In this document: positions 1 to 13,067 of the stretch, in pieces | Layout: each line of letters opens with the position of its first letter | Position numbering within the stretch: position 1 is the first letter of the stretch | From: Capronia americana | Taxonomy: Eukaryota > Ascomycota > Eurotiomycetes > Chaetothyriales > Herpotrichiellaceae | Length of the DNA stretch: 64,000 nucleotides | Reading direction: 5' to 3' | NCBI GenBank assembly: GCA_016110215.1 | Contig: JADWQD010000010.1 | Span: forward strand, 1,116,001-1,180,000 | Translations under genes and position numbers: made by a program | The notes under the pieces: model-generated | The model's input: the letters and a program-made list of their open reading frames with translations, nothing else | Told to the model about the DNA's origin: nothing | The model's database searches: none

Positions 1-3000
1 GCTCAAAGATGGGCCGAGAAGACGCTGTAACTTCCCTCAGGCAGAAGAGCATGGATGCTGATTCGCCAGGTGCGCCAGGTTTGGGTCAAATGCTTGCAGC
101 AAAATCAGGCCTGAAGGTCCACGTCGCACTCAAAACAGGCTGTTCCCGTGTGCGATCAGCATTCGCCTTCAGGACCGCGAGAAAAAATCGCCAGGATGCA
201 AGATGCGAGACGGACGTCGCTCGGTTGCATTCTGACAGGCCAATCAGATTGACGTACCACAGTTGGCTGCGCGTAGCTGCTTTGCAGACTTTGGGTGGGC
301 AGTCCGCGTGCATTTGCTGTGGAACCGTTGAGCAGGTCCACCGTCTTCCCGCCAATTCACAGGACGGATTGAAAGCTGTGGTAATTACTTCGGCTGGCCG
401 TGGCTGGGCAATCCACAGCGAAATCTCTGCCGAGTCGCACAACCGACCGCAGGTGGCACAAGGAGGGAGCGGCGAGGAGGGGAGGGTCGTTCAACGATGC
501 ATGGAACCGCGGGCATCCAAGACGTAGAATAAGTACGGGGGACTTTGTATAGATACTTCGAAAGACATCATCACCGTGCCATGATCGCTGTACCCGTTAC
601 CTGATTGATCGACTGTCTGACCAGATCGTAGTGGTACAGGTCCCACAACCCTGCTCGTCGAAATCTCAAATCCGGCATGAGGCAGCCACAAAGAAAACAC
701 GCCAATGACAACAGTGGAAAGGACTGGAGAAGGCGGAGCCACCGATGCAAGCGATGGACGGAGCGGCTGGGCCATGCCCCTTCCGAACTTCTTCCCTTCC
801 ATACTCGTATGGTGGAGACGGGTTGGCAAGGAAGAGAGTCCCTGTTCGGCCATGGCGCTCGTAAAGGGGAATAGGGTCCAGCATCCCACATGTACGTACA
901 AAGGACACTTTGTAGAGCGGTTGAGAATCCGCCACTGGTTTCAGCATGCTGCCGGCCGATGGCAGTATTTTGAGTGGTCGGCGTTGGAGGTCAAGGAGCC
1001 CTTGTCCTTCGGAGTGTCCATTATGACAGGCAGGTGTGCGCCGAAGCTGCCAGAACTCCCAGACAAGGCGCAGCGTCAGTCGGTGCTACCGACAACCGCC
1101 CAATTAGGCCTTGGTCATCAATCGAGCCTGCCGCCTGCGATGGTGTGGAGCCGGAGATCAATCTAGCGCACTTGGGTTCGAAAGGTCGGCAGCATGGCTG
1201 GCTCGCCGATCCGGAGGAGGCTGGATTGAACCGAAGCATGAATACTAGCATGCGGCCCAGCGGTAGTCTCGGAAGTCAAAATGGGGTCGACTAGAACGAC
1301 ATTGGCAACATGGTTAACCTAGGGTGCAAATAACCGATGAATTCCGTGGCCAGGATGACCAAAGCTTTTCCATACAATTCCGTGTTTTGGGTCATGGGGT
1401 TCGGGCTTTGTGGACTGCAAGCCACCACTACCTTGTAACGCGCAAACCAAGCTACCACCGGAACAGGGAGCAGGCCAGGACTCCAGGACGCGAGAATGCA
1501 AAATTCCGGAGAAAGTAGCGAGACAGTAAGTGAAGCATGCGGCTCCGTACGACAGGGTGTCTGGCCTGTAGTGTCGTGTCCGACTTCTCATCGGAACTGG
1601 TCAGGCATGAAAGGTTTCAGTGACGGGGAAGAGCGTGGGCACGGTAGCCTCTAGCTTTTGAGATCTGCTTCTTGTTTGCTTCACTTGGTTAGATCTCTGA
1701 AACGCAGTCAAAGGTTTGCTGCTGGAGTTTGGCGAGGCAGCTGATGGACGACTTATCATGTGTGCCTCGTAGAAGCAAGGGGAGATTTGCTAGTCAGAAA
1801 GCCCCCGTATCGGCTCGCCGGGCGGGTGGCGAGCTCCAACAGCCGTAGCTTTTCACTTGCCTTCATTGGCGCGATGATCAGAAGTATGACAGAATGTTGT
1901 CGCCTAGCGTGTCCCCCGTCGAGGAGCATGAATTAGTGGTACGAACGGGAAACAACAGGAGGGGCCTCGCATCTTGGTATGGAGCAGGCCCGAAGGTTCG
2001 TGTATCTGGCTTAGCATCGGGTGAATGGAGCCCGCGAGCAACAGCAGGGGCAATGGCCAATAACTCACAACCTCAACCGAAGCAACCTTCTTCCCAGCAG
2101 TAACAAGGACTTGTTACTACTGATTAAACGAGTAACTAGTGTGCATGATGCAATTCTGGATATCTTGCGGCAGTCCTTCCCCGGTGCACAGTCACGTCGC
2201 CTTGCCAGACCCCTCCCCCTCCCTTCAAACTGCTGCGGTATTTAATTGGATCACTGTCATTGGCAGGCGCTTGTCTACGAAACTGCGACGGTACCACTAC
2301 TCCGTCCAGAGGTGCTGACAAGTGAGAGTAGGAGGAGAGGCGCCCCCTGAAGACGTGGCAACGGTCCGTCGCTGTGCCGGGCTGAAAGTCCATAGCATGG
2401 CCTGATGGCATTTCACGCATTTTCCCACCTGGTCCATACGCCCCCGCTGTCCCGCGACGGCGCAAAGTCAAGGCTGGCTTTCCGGCCGCGCAGGCTGACT
2501 AGGAAGCCTGATTCAAGAGAAAGAGCCAACCGTAGGCGACTAGTTGACGGCTCGGTGCAACGGCGGACAGGCCGACAAGTCGACGGGGCAAGACCACACC
2601 TTCACACATGCCAGATGCCGGAGGGATCAAGCAGCACAGCCGCTGGGCTCGAGTCTTCGCTCCCAAGTTCCCCTTCGGTGGTGACAGCAGCTGCCACTCC
2701 CAGTCTCGATTGCCACTAGCCCTCGAGCCAGACTGTCTGCAAGCCATGCTCGATCTCTGCTCCACGATCTGCCCTCCGTAATTGTGATTTCTATCCTGCC
2801 CCCATCGCCTGCTCATTGGCTGCGTGCAGGCTCTCGCCCAATTGAGAATCGCATATACATCTCCGTCTCGACCGCGCAAGAGATCTAGTTCTCTCTCCTT
2901 CCTGGACCCGTTCTTTCGTACCTTATCCGCCTAGCCGCTCCAAACACTGCCGTCAGCCAGGCGTCAACACGAGGGTGGTCGCGAAAGCAAAGCCGGAGCA

Positions 3001-3946
3001 AACATCGTCACGGTCGTTTTAACGTACATTGCCCGGGCCCCACCCCTCTCGTCCTGCCTCCCGCCGCTGAGTTGAATTCTCTTTCAACAATCCAGAATCC
3101 TCCCGCATTGAAGCTCTTCTTCAGAACTCTTTCTTGACGCTGCAGGCTCCGAGCTCACCCTTTGACAGCACGAGAGAAACGCCATGGTGGCCGTGTAGAG
3201 CCGCGTGTCCACTCTACCATACCAACTGGCCGGCTTCGTCTTTGTTTTTTTTTGATCAGTGTTTTGGGGGGTTTGTCTGGTTTCTTCGGCAGCCTGTCTC
3301 GCCATTATTCACGTACACGACAAACGCTCCAGTTATTTTTCGCGTAACCACGACGAGTAGGCTTAGCATCGTCCCGCCAAGATACCCACCCCTCCGCAGC
3401 CAGTTCATAAAGGTCAGTCACAAGATTTCCTTGCCCGTCGCGCACCGGAGAAATCAGTGTTGGGGCATGTCGTTTTAACTCTGAGTGGCGAGGTATACGG
3501 AGGGTTCGCGTTGGTGCATCTCGCTCCGCAGTCGACCGTCCAGCGAAAGGCTAAAGAGGCTCGGGCGGCTTCTCGTCGCAAGGGTCCAGCCGCCGGACCA
3601 GCACATGTGTGGTTGCCCCTTTGCTGATCTCGCCATGGGCCTGGACTCCACCACAGCTTCCCCACAGGCACACCGCTAAACACTGCAGCCGATAAGCCTC
3701 GTGCCTGCGATTGCCCCTCCGCCTCTCTCTGCCTGTGGGAATGGGCTAGTGGTGCTCTATCCTTCTCGGCTCGGACCAGGTTGCTAACAGCTGTGTCTCC
3801 TTAGATTGAAACTCTACTTGGTCTTGTCGAGCATTTCCCTCCCCCACTTATCCTCATTACGCCTCGACCATTTGCATACTTATAAGTCGACCCGGCCGTT
3901 CGTCGCAGGTCTGAGGTGGAATGTCAACCGGGTTCGGCCGATCAAC
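1..3946. other. Long region with no supported gene, upstream of the DUF2841 gene
   Basis: The longest open frames here (about 100-170 codons, for example 9-527 on the plus strand) overlap one another on both strands. They show no recognisable domain and no convincing exon chain. From about 2,190 to 3,850 the plus strand has repeated pyrimidine-rich stretches, including a run of ten Ts near 3,244. That is typical of fungal promoters and 5' leaders, so the right half probably belongs to the gene starting at 3947. I see no tRNA, repeat array or transposon remnant. Confidence 0.5.
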
Positions 3947-6095
3947 ATGACATTAGAAATGGATTCACCGCAGCCTCAATTTTTCTCAACCGACAGAAAG
4001 GAAGAAGTAAAGGCAGAACCTGCGATCGCCGCCCCGCCTCTGTCAAGGGAAGAGAAACAACAGAACTTGATCGTGAGCCATTGAACAGAGAGGGCAGACA
4101 AGGATCGGGTTGGCTGACGACTGCTTGCAGATTCAAATCAAGAAACTTGTCGCAGATTGCGAAGACTTCATCGGACTCGTGCCGGGTCCTCGGGGCGTGC
4201 CCGAGATTATCGTCTCCCCGAATCTGAAGAAGGACAAATGGACCATCATCAGGGACGCCCAGGAGACCTTCACCCAGTTTCTGTCCATGCGCAGCCCCGG
4301 TGGCAAGGGTACGTGATTTCCGGACTCCACGAGCGCGGTTACTGACCTCTGCAGGCAATCCTCGTGGTCCTTCACGACAATGCACGAAAGTGTTCAAAGA
4401 AGAACCGGAGATCGAGGCTCGCGCACCCGGTGGCTCTATATCTCTGTCGGTACACCGGCCGCTCAAGCGCCACAGGTCCAGAAAGAGTACCCTACGGGAT
4501 CCATCCTATGCCAGGTCTCGACATGGTGGTGGCGGAATGAGAGTAGTCGAGTCGTCTGCATCGCAGATACGCGTCGACGACCATCAGAGGCTTTCCGAGT
4601 GGTACAGAGATGCCTTTCTGGGATTGCAGCAGGTATCGTGTCGCCTGGTGGCGAAGATTTGGATCAAGAAAATCCACCCAAAGAAGGTAGGTTGCGTTGC
4701 CGCCATCGACTGGATGCGCGGGATCCCAGGGCTGATGTGATAAAGCAATCGACCCATCCCTACAATGGCCAGATGCCCCGGAATACCACACCCGATTCGG
4801 ATCGGACTAGGCCTCCTTACTGGCCCATCGGTAAGTAAATTGCCCTGGCAACTGTCGGCTTGCCGGAGTGTGTTAGTCTAACATGGCTGCCATCTTAGAC
4901 GTCCGACACCGAGAACCCGATCATATCGGCAAAGATGGTACGCCCCTGCGAGTCTTCCCAAGAAGACTCGAATGCTGACCATGTGTAGAGAGGACACAGC
5001 TGCTGGTACACCTGCTCACGAACACGCCCCAACCGGTAGTAACAAACCCGCCGTCCGATCCCGCGCACCAGCAGTTCGTATACGCTCAGGATCTGCTGGA
5101 GTGCCTTGAGCCGAAGAAAGGTGAGCGCGAGCTGACCAATGAACGTTGGGATACGATCGTGCAAATCATCAGAACCCGAGAGATGCAAGAGCAATATGCC
5201 GCTGGCGAAATAGGTGGGTCATCTTGACGTGCACTCGAGCACTGTCGCCGAACTAACATTGTCAGATGGTGATACACTCATCTTCCTCGCCGATTACAGT
5301 AATGCTGCTTCTGCCTCGAGATTGGGCGCGATCAACTCAGACGACGACGAACTCGACTTCGATGGCAACCCGCCGGGGGTGTCTAGTGAGGGCTCGGACG
5401 CAGCAGGTGAAAACCGGGAGCCGACGCCGGATACTTCCACCCAAACATCCCCTACGGATCAAGCAATCATGGATGGCCCTGTTCCGATCGGTCGATCACG
5501 CAGCTCAGCCGACCCCTCGACTTTCCTCGGACGCCGTATGGCCACCTGTCGACCAAGGCCAAGCTTCAGTGGAGGTCAAGTAACGCCAGCGATGCCGATC
5601 CGAACAGGTGCAAGCTTTGCCCCGGAGATGTCGATGAGCATGGAGAGTTCTATGCCGCATGCGGATGCTGCCATGCTGTCCCTGGTTGGGATGACCCCAC
5701 GATTGCCGTCGCTCATGTTTGGACGCATGGAAAACCACGCTGGCACCGCAGAACTGATGCAAATTGCCGGCCACGGCGGACATCCAGCTACAAACTTGCA
5801 CCTGTCGACTTGGCCAGAGGACATGGGCCCCGAACCGCCGGCAGAGATGTTCGGCATTCCACCAACAATGACACCAACCGGTATGAGGCATCCATATTTC
5901 GGGTCAGAGAGGCTCGATGTGTCTCGAGAGATGCAAAGCGGCATGCACCCTGCCGTCCTCAGTCCCGTACATTATCATGATTATGTTGACAGCACACGCC
6001 GTGCGTTGCCGTTCCGGGCGGCGGACCCCCAGAATTCGGCCATGATGCCCGCCCAAGACGTCCACATGGGAATGATGGGTGGCCATTTCTATTGA
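3947..6095 (+). CDS. DUF2841 / YDR124W-like helical-bundle protein
   Basis: Seven exons: 3947-4072, 4131-4308, 4355-4686, 4746-4830, 4899-4937, 4989-5213 and 5266-6095. All introns have GT/AG ends and keep one frame, giving 604 aa. Exon 5 is only 39 nt. The core at about residues 178-325 has LSEWYRDAF, an IKKIHPKK segment, PPYWP and REPDHI followed by a helical stretch (TQLLVHLLTN). I recognise this as the fungal DUF2841 pattern, seen in yeast YDR124W and in an Aspergillus fumigatus hrmA-cluster protein. The C-terminal 275 residues are low-complexity and rich in Met, Pro, Ser and His, and probably disordered. Molecular function is unknown. I chose ATG 3947; a second in-frame ATG lies at 3959. 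The family call rests on motif memory, not a search. Confidence 0.8.
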
Positions 6096-7143
6096 TGCTG
6101 CGACCTGAGCTCCGTCATCGAGAGGAGCAGCCTCAGCCGAAGAGAGCCAGACCTGGTCCTTTTGCAGCACTTCCCAAGCCCCATCATCACCTATACTGAC
6201 GCCCAGGTCCTCAGCAACGTTGATCTCGCCCACTACCGCCCCCTGCGGCCTCCAAACACTCCACATCCGCCTCACCAGGATAGTAATTGTCGACATCACC
6301 GACAAACGGTCGCGTACGAGTCTCGTTCGGTTTTTGATCCTTCTTCGTCTAGGCTTGCGTTTGTTGTTCGCACGCATCTTCGACATCCTGTCTCCATGTT
6401 TTAGGAGAATGCACAGCGTCCATGCCATTTTGATCCAGTCAAAGCAAAAGTTTTGGTGCGTTAATGACTTCGGCTGCGAAGGCAGCAATTTATGGTGTGC
6501 CGGTGCAAAGACGCTACTCGCGACATCGTTGTCACCACACGACAGGGGACGGCCACGAGTCCAATTTTCGGCATTTGATGGTTTTTGATTTGTGCAAGCG
6601 AACTCGGCATTTTTGGATCTACAAACCCTGGTTCTGGGATGAGCAAGTTACCGCCTGTGGTGGATTCTCATGATGATTGTGAGCATGTACTGAGGCGTTT
6701 CCGGGACGGTGTAGATTCTATCAGATACTCTTGGACCATTTAGCATGTGCAGATGCAATGGTTTGAAGTCCTAGCAAAATATTTAGAACCAGAGGAAGAC
6801 TTGTCTAGGTGTTGTCGATATTGAGTTCGCTTGACTGGAATGCCATCCGCCTGAATATGGGGCTCCCGCCTGGCCTAGCCCAGCCAATCGTGCTGGGCAT
6901 CCGTTCCGGGCGCCTTTCAGGGCCGAGTTGCCTGCGCGGGCGCATGCGGCTTGCATTGTGATTTTCCTTCCCTTCAACGCGACGTCCGCAAGCAGCCCAC
7001 TCCTGCGCCAGTTGACACTGAACTGTTCTTGAACCGTCACCTGTCCAATCTCGCCCCATCGCCTCCTCATCCAATCTCCGACCGATACGCTTCCTTGCTC
7101 TCCCATGCCAACCCTCCGATGTTGATCGCCGCATCTTGCGCAA
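6096..7143. other. Intergenic: 3' end of the DUF2841 gene and SAC3 promoter
   Basis: Two plus-strand genes are separated by about 1 kb. Short overlapping open frames occur on both strands but none has a recognisable motif or splice chain. Nothing else seen. Confidence 0.5.
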
Positions 7144-10100
7144 ATGTCGACGCCGCAGGCCACCCGCGGCCAACGCGGTGGCAGCTCTACCAGAGGGGGA
7201 CGAGCGACGGCGAGCTCGGCCGCGCGAGGTCGCGGTAATGCTCGGGAAACCACCAACCCTCGCGGGAGAGGCCGAGGTGCGTCGACGACTCGCGCAAATG
7301 GAAATGGGAGGGGTGGAAGCCCCGCTGGCGAAGGGCTGTTGCAACGAATCCGGAATGATATCAAGAGAGGAGCGGACGCCGAGACAAGCGGGCGAGGAAG
7401 AGGTGAGTGTGCCTCTGAGTGGGATAAATGAAGGACGAAAGCAGGGGCTGACTCGAGGCCAGGGCGCGGAGCTAGCAGGGCAGCACCTTCTACACCCAGT
7501 CAACGAGGACGTGGCCGTGGATTTGCAAACAATTCGAAGACGTTCAATGCTCCAAGCTCGCAGACATCGACGTCTGGATCCCGAAGAGGATCTCCCACCC
7601 CTGCGAGGGACCGAAACCTCATGAACACGAAATACGCCGAATTTCAGACGGTGCGTCTCTACCCCGTCCGTGTCAGGCTGATTACGACTACGCATATAGG
7701 TGTCTGACGTGCGAATAACCATTATAGCTCAAACAAAGCCGTGAGGAGGAACGCGCAAAAGCGATTCGCGATGGATTTTTGGCAGATCCGGAGAAGAAAA
7801 CAAGCCTGGATAAAGCCATCACCCCGGTCGGCACCTGCACGGACATGTGTCCACGGTTCGAAAGAGTGGAGCGCATCGTCCAGAACATGGTCGACAGGGC
7901 AGAGAAGGTGAAGATACCACAGAGTCGATGGCAGACCGTTTGCTAAAGGCATGGGCAGGAACGTGATGACGAAGACGGCAAGGACTGGCCCGTGGAAGAT
8001 CGTATGGTCAAACGATTTCGTCGCTCTGCTGCGGGCTACGACGAGCAGCTGCCCTCGGATATCCGGACGCCTGAGACTCTAAAGCGGACATTGGATTACC
8101 TCTTCGACAAGGTGATTGGTGTCGCTGAACGACTGGCCACGGTGCAGAAGTTTGTCTGGGATCGGACTCGGGGGATCCGGAACGACTTCTCCATCCAACA
8201 GGTCACCAACGCCGCGGATGTCAAGCTTGCTGTCGAATGCTACGAGAGGATCGCCCGTTTCCATATTCTTTCCCTGCATCAGCTGTCGAACCCCGACAAC
8301 CTCCAGGAAGGAGAGCACTTCGATGCCTTCCAAGAAAGAGAACAGCTCAACAACACGCTTCTGTCCCTGATGTACTACTACGACGACCATCGAGACCGCG
8401 TCGACTTCCCCAACGAACCAGAGTTCAGGGCGTATCTCGTCATCTTTGAGATCGTTGCTCAGACGCCAAACTTGGAAGACCGCATGCAGTCGTGGCCGGC
8501 TAGTATCCTCAACGACCAAAGAGTGAAGACGGCCTTGAAGCTGTACGCCGCTGCGGGAAACACTACGCTACCCCTTGGACCTCTGCAGCCCCTGGCCACT
8601 GCTGCCATTGCGCAGGGCAATGGAGGGAGCTTTTGGAATGTTCTTGCCTCAAGATCGGTTCCGTACATCATGGCATGTCTTGCTGAGATGTACTTCGCCG
8701 AGGTCCGATTTGCAGCGTTGGATGCGCTGTGGAGATCACTCAAGCAGTCACCTCTGGGCCAACAAGCACGGTCCAGAGAGTGGAGCCTAAACGATGTGAC
8801 GGACTTCCTCGGGTTTGACTCTGAAGATCAGACCAGGGAATTCTGTGAGACTTTTGACTTGTCATTCGCCACTGACGAGAATGGAGGGGGATACCTGGAC
8901 CTTCGGGCCAACCCTGCTATGTCTTTGGACAGTGCGTATACCCATGTCCACGCCATTTTTCGAGAACAAGTTCTGATATCTGCGTAGAGTCTTCGACACC
9001 CGCACAGCAAGTCTTCTCCCACAAGTACGTCGAAAAGAAGAGATACCGCCGGACGTTTACCGCCGTGGTCAACGGCGTGACCGTCGCGGATGCGATTCGG
9101 TCGGGCTCGACTGAAGCCGACGAAGGAGAACAAGGACGACCCGAATACGACGCTGAAGATGACGCTGAGAGCATGTTCGTCGCGGAAGACCAACCGGCGC
9201 CCTCTCCTGCAAATTCGTCCAAGTCTGGCTTCTCGTTTGATCCGACAGCCTCAACCTTTACACCGACATTTGGGAAAACCACCACCTCACCCGCGTTTGG
9301 AAAGCCAGCGACAGACTCGCCCTTTGGCACATCGACAGTGTCTGGGGGCTTTGGGAGTACAAGCAATGCTATATCAGACCAGCCTAAGACAGGGTCGACG
9401 TTTGGAAAGCTCTCCAGTTCTGGCGGCTTTGGTTTTTCTACGACGCCGACTCCATCCGGGTTTCCATCAACCCTGGGCAAGCCAGGCGATTCTGGTGCTT
9501 TCGGCTCCAGGGCCACCACTGGATTCACGGAGACGTTTGGAACTTCGACAATTCAGCAGCCACAACCGACGACATCGACACCTGGGATTTTTGGCTCTCC
9601 AACAGCGCCCATCTCGACGCAGTCAACCCCTTTTGTTTGGACTTCCGAGCAGTCCGACTCGACATCACAGCCTAAACCGCCTGCCGCACCCGCTTTCGGG
9701 ACATCCTTGGGATTAACAACATCCACGCCTCCCACCTTATCATCAGGGCCGACCTTTCAACAGCTCTTCGGCCAGCAACCAGCACCACAGGCATCTATTC
9801 CTCCTGTGCCGGCAACGCGCGAAGGTAAGCTTCATTTCATCCTAATCCCGATATGCTTATAGCGTCGTGCACTTGAAATTGGCCACTGACACTCCTTCTT
9901 TCACAACAGACAAGCCGTTGGCAAATCCGTTCCCCATTCCCAGCTTTCAATTGCCTGCGACCTCCACCACTCCGAGTCAGACGTCAGAAAATAAGCCAGA
10001 GACGTCTGCGTTTACACCACCAGCTTGGTTCACAACCCAGTCACAGTCGGCTCAGCCAAATTCGGCCGCGGCCGCCTCATTACCATCCTTTACCGGATCA

Positions 10101-12355
10101 TCACAAGAACCACCTCCCGCGTCCACTGTAATTGGCAAGGCTCCGTTCAACCCATTGCTCGACCCGCCAAAAGATCTTCGACCTTCCGTCGAAACCCATC
10201 CCTTCACTCCGACAGCGCCAAATCCAGCTTTCCCGCCACAGCATTCCGAGAAGGCGCCCTTAGCACTGACCTCGACCTCGCCTCAACCTCAGCGTAGCAC
10301 AACTCCTCCATATTCTCCACGCCAACCCCTTGCGCAGCCTGTCTTTACACAAGCAGATCGCCAGCGACTTGCTGCGGATGTGGCCCGTATTGGGTTCACT
10401 CAGCCGAACGGCCTTCTTCACAGTTTCCTCGAGTTCGCCCTCCGCGAGCTGTTGACTACTGCCTGCAAGCAACATCAACAGGAACTTCGTGATGCAGCCA
10501 TTGGTAAGTCAATCTCTCTCTCTCTCTCACACTCTGCTCTAATCGTGCAATTCTAGCATCTGTCCGTGGACGTATCCTTGCACGAAAATTCGGCTACGTC
10601 TGGCGACAACGAGCTTGGAACAACAGTCTCAACCGACGCGCGAAGAACAGACGCCAGCTCTTTGCGGAGACAATCAGAGCCGAGCAAGCAAGAAAACAAA
10701 GAAGTGATCAAGAGCTGGAAGAGATACTGAAAGCAGCTCAAGAATCAAGGCGGCTTCAAAAGGAAGTTGAAGAGGCTGTCAAAACGCAGAAGAAACCTTC
10801 TGCAATGCCAAACGGTGCTGCGATGCTCAAAGTTGCCGGACAAAAGCGTAAGAGCTTCTCTGCTCAAGATTTGACAGCCAGCACCATGGCGTCGTCCGAT
10901 GGAGCAGCCTCGCTTTCAGGTCACAAAAGGTCGAAGACGATGAGTACCTCAGGGCGTTCAACTCTAACACCAAGTTGTGCGCCACCTGGTCCTAGCTTCC
11001 GTTCGTCCACCGCAAGGCCATCTCAACACGTCTCGATCTTCTCTCGCGCCTCAACTCTGGGACGATCGTCAAGCAACTCAGACTCACGCAAATCAGCGTC
11101 AGCTCAGAAGCTCGATGCCACCCGCACCGACTATTTCAAGCTCAAGGCTCTGGGTATTGATCCCGATACCCCCATCATTCCGGACACAAAAGAGACACTG
11201 GCACTTCGTCGACAAAGAGAGGCGGAAGAGAGACAAGCTAGCATTAGCAGAGCCGATCGTCGCTTCCGAACCTCAACCTCAGATCAGAGTCCGCTGACCG
11301 CGATGCCACCTCCACCATTGCCGCGAGGTCGAACGCCCGAGAATCAGCAGACACCAGGAAGGACACCTGCTCCTGCTCCTACCCCTATCGAAGACGACTT
11401 CCTTAAGCAGATCCGAGAAGCACGAGAAGCAATGGCTGAACAGACCGAATGGTTTAAGCAGCAATCCGTCACCTTGGAGAAAGAGATCGATCAAGAAGAC
11501 GAGTTGAGAAAAAGCCAAAGCAGTCATGATGCTGGCAGTCCTCTCTCGTCAAGCGGTCTGGCCAGAGTTAATGGATACGACTACCTCCCAGCGAATACAA
11601 AGCCCGGCTTTACGATATCAAGGACAGAACTACGCATCCGGCAGACTGGTGCTCATGGGCTAGCCACTAAACCTCTCCGCTCAACATCGGACTACGTCCC
11701 CGTTGCTATGTCCAAGAAAAGTGCGGTCAGTTACAGGGGCGGACGACATTCAAGTCCCGGGAGGAAACGGTCACACAACCATGTGGCACCCTCGGACGAG
11801 GTTGAGACCGCTCACAAGGCCGCTCTCCACGCTTTGAAGCGTCCTCGGACTGCGTCGAATCATTCCCAGGTCGCCATACCTCAGAAGCCAAAGTCGACGG
11901 CTCCAAAAGGTGGCCGAAATCCATATCAGTTATTGCAGTCCGTCGATTCCGATGATGAAGAGGTAGAAGACCTGTATGGGAACGACGACGATACGGAAGA
12001 GCTGTACGATGAGGAAGAAGAACAACCTGGACAACTTGAAATCCACGCTTCCTACTTCGAGCCTAATGGCGATCACGCAGACGACGAGGACGAAGACGAA
12101 CCTGATGAAGAGGAAGCCGAGGAAGAGGACGAAAACGACGAGTCCGACCTCGTAGGAGAAGGCTACGAGGATGAGGAAGAATGGGACGAAGAAGACACGG
12201 GCTTCCAGTATCCGGTAGGATATCTACAGGGTGGTCAGGAGGAATACGAGGATGCAGCTGCTACACCAGCTTCGAATCCCCAGCTCAGTCGAGCGGCCAG
12301 TAGCGCACCGGGCGCGAGTGTGGACGACGCGTTCGTCATTGACGATAGTGATTGA
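7144..12355 (+). CDS. SAC3: SAC3/GANP family mRNA-export factor (TREX-2 scaffold)
   Basis: Seven exons: 7144-7402, 7463-7650, 7728-7907, 7959-8931, 8988-9824, 9910-10503 and 10557-12355, giving 1,609 aa. The N-terminus is Arg/Gly-rich. The Sac3 helical domain starts with the signature GTCTDMCPRFERVER near residue 185 and runs to about 560 (HKYVEKKRYRRTF). Exon 5 (about residues 630-795) carries roughly eleven FG dipeptides in TFGK, AFGS and GFGS settings, like a nucleoporin. Exon 7 opens with a basic, aromatic helix (FGYVWRQRAWNNSLNRRAK), a good candidate for the Cdc31/Sus1-binding segment. A strongly acidic tract lies at about 1476-1560. In this family Sac3 scaffolds TREX-2 at the nuclear pore and couples transcription to mRNA export. 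The intron at 10504-10556 contains a CT microsatellite. At 1.6 kb of extra C-terminal coding it is longer than yeast Sac3 (about 1,300 aa). Confidence 0.93.
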
Positions 12356-13067
12356 GTGTGTCAACGTCCCAATGTCTCTCCATCGGGCGGAAGTGGTCGG
12401 GTCGAGAAAATACGGGCTAGAGAAATACTGTAGATATCAGGAGGACGGATTTATCCATCCCATCCTACCGCGCTACACATGCACACACACAAAAAAGCAT
12501 AAACAAGACCACGAGAATGTACCGTGCTCGCAAACTTTGCCCAGCTCGCCTCGTACGTGCGAGGGATCCAATTTCATCACTATTCAAGTATGAATGGAAG
12601 AGGTCCGTTTCTTTTCCATAGAGATGATAATGATGATGACGATGGTTATGATCCTAAGCCTAGTCATGTATATATAGTACTGTGTAGGTAGGTAGGTACG
12701 GTACCATCAACCAATCAACTGGAAAGCTCGGTGACCTATGTAGTACGCAGTATGCTATGCGCACCACCGCAACATTGCGGCCTCAAGGCTAGTAGCACGT
12801 TGAAAGCGATGCTTCTCTCTCTGTCTATCACTCTCACTCTTTTGCTTTTTCATTTAGCCATCGATTCACTTTCGCGTTCGTTGATTCCCTCTCTTTCCCT
12901 TTTCAGGCTTACGTCTCTACGTTTCCCTCCACTCAGCAGGGATGCTGATCGAGGGGCGGTGGTCCAAACCACAAAGTGAGTCACGCTGTAACATGGTCTT
13001 CACATTCGAATGCGATGTCAGCAACCACATCCCCCGTTTTTACCGGACGCTGTGGCCCCCCACTCTT
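12356..13067. other. Convergent intergenic region between SAC3 and the acyl-CoA dehydrogenase
   Basis: Holds the two 3' flanks. Simple-sequence patches are visible: GAT-rich near 12,624-12,650, GTAGG repeats near 12,683-12,700, and a pyrimidine-rich tract at about 12,810-12,930. No gene seen. Confidence 0.5.

Noticed and set aside
9..527. 172-codon plus-strand open frame at the left edge
   Set aside because: A minus-strand frame of 118 codons overlaps it; neither has motifs.
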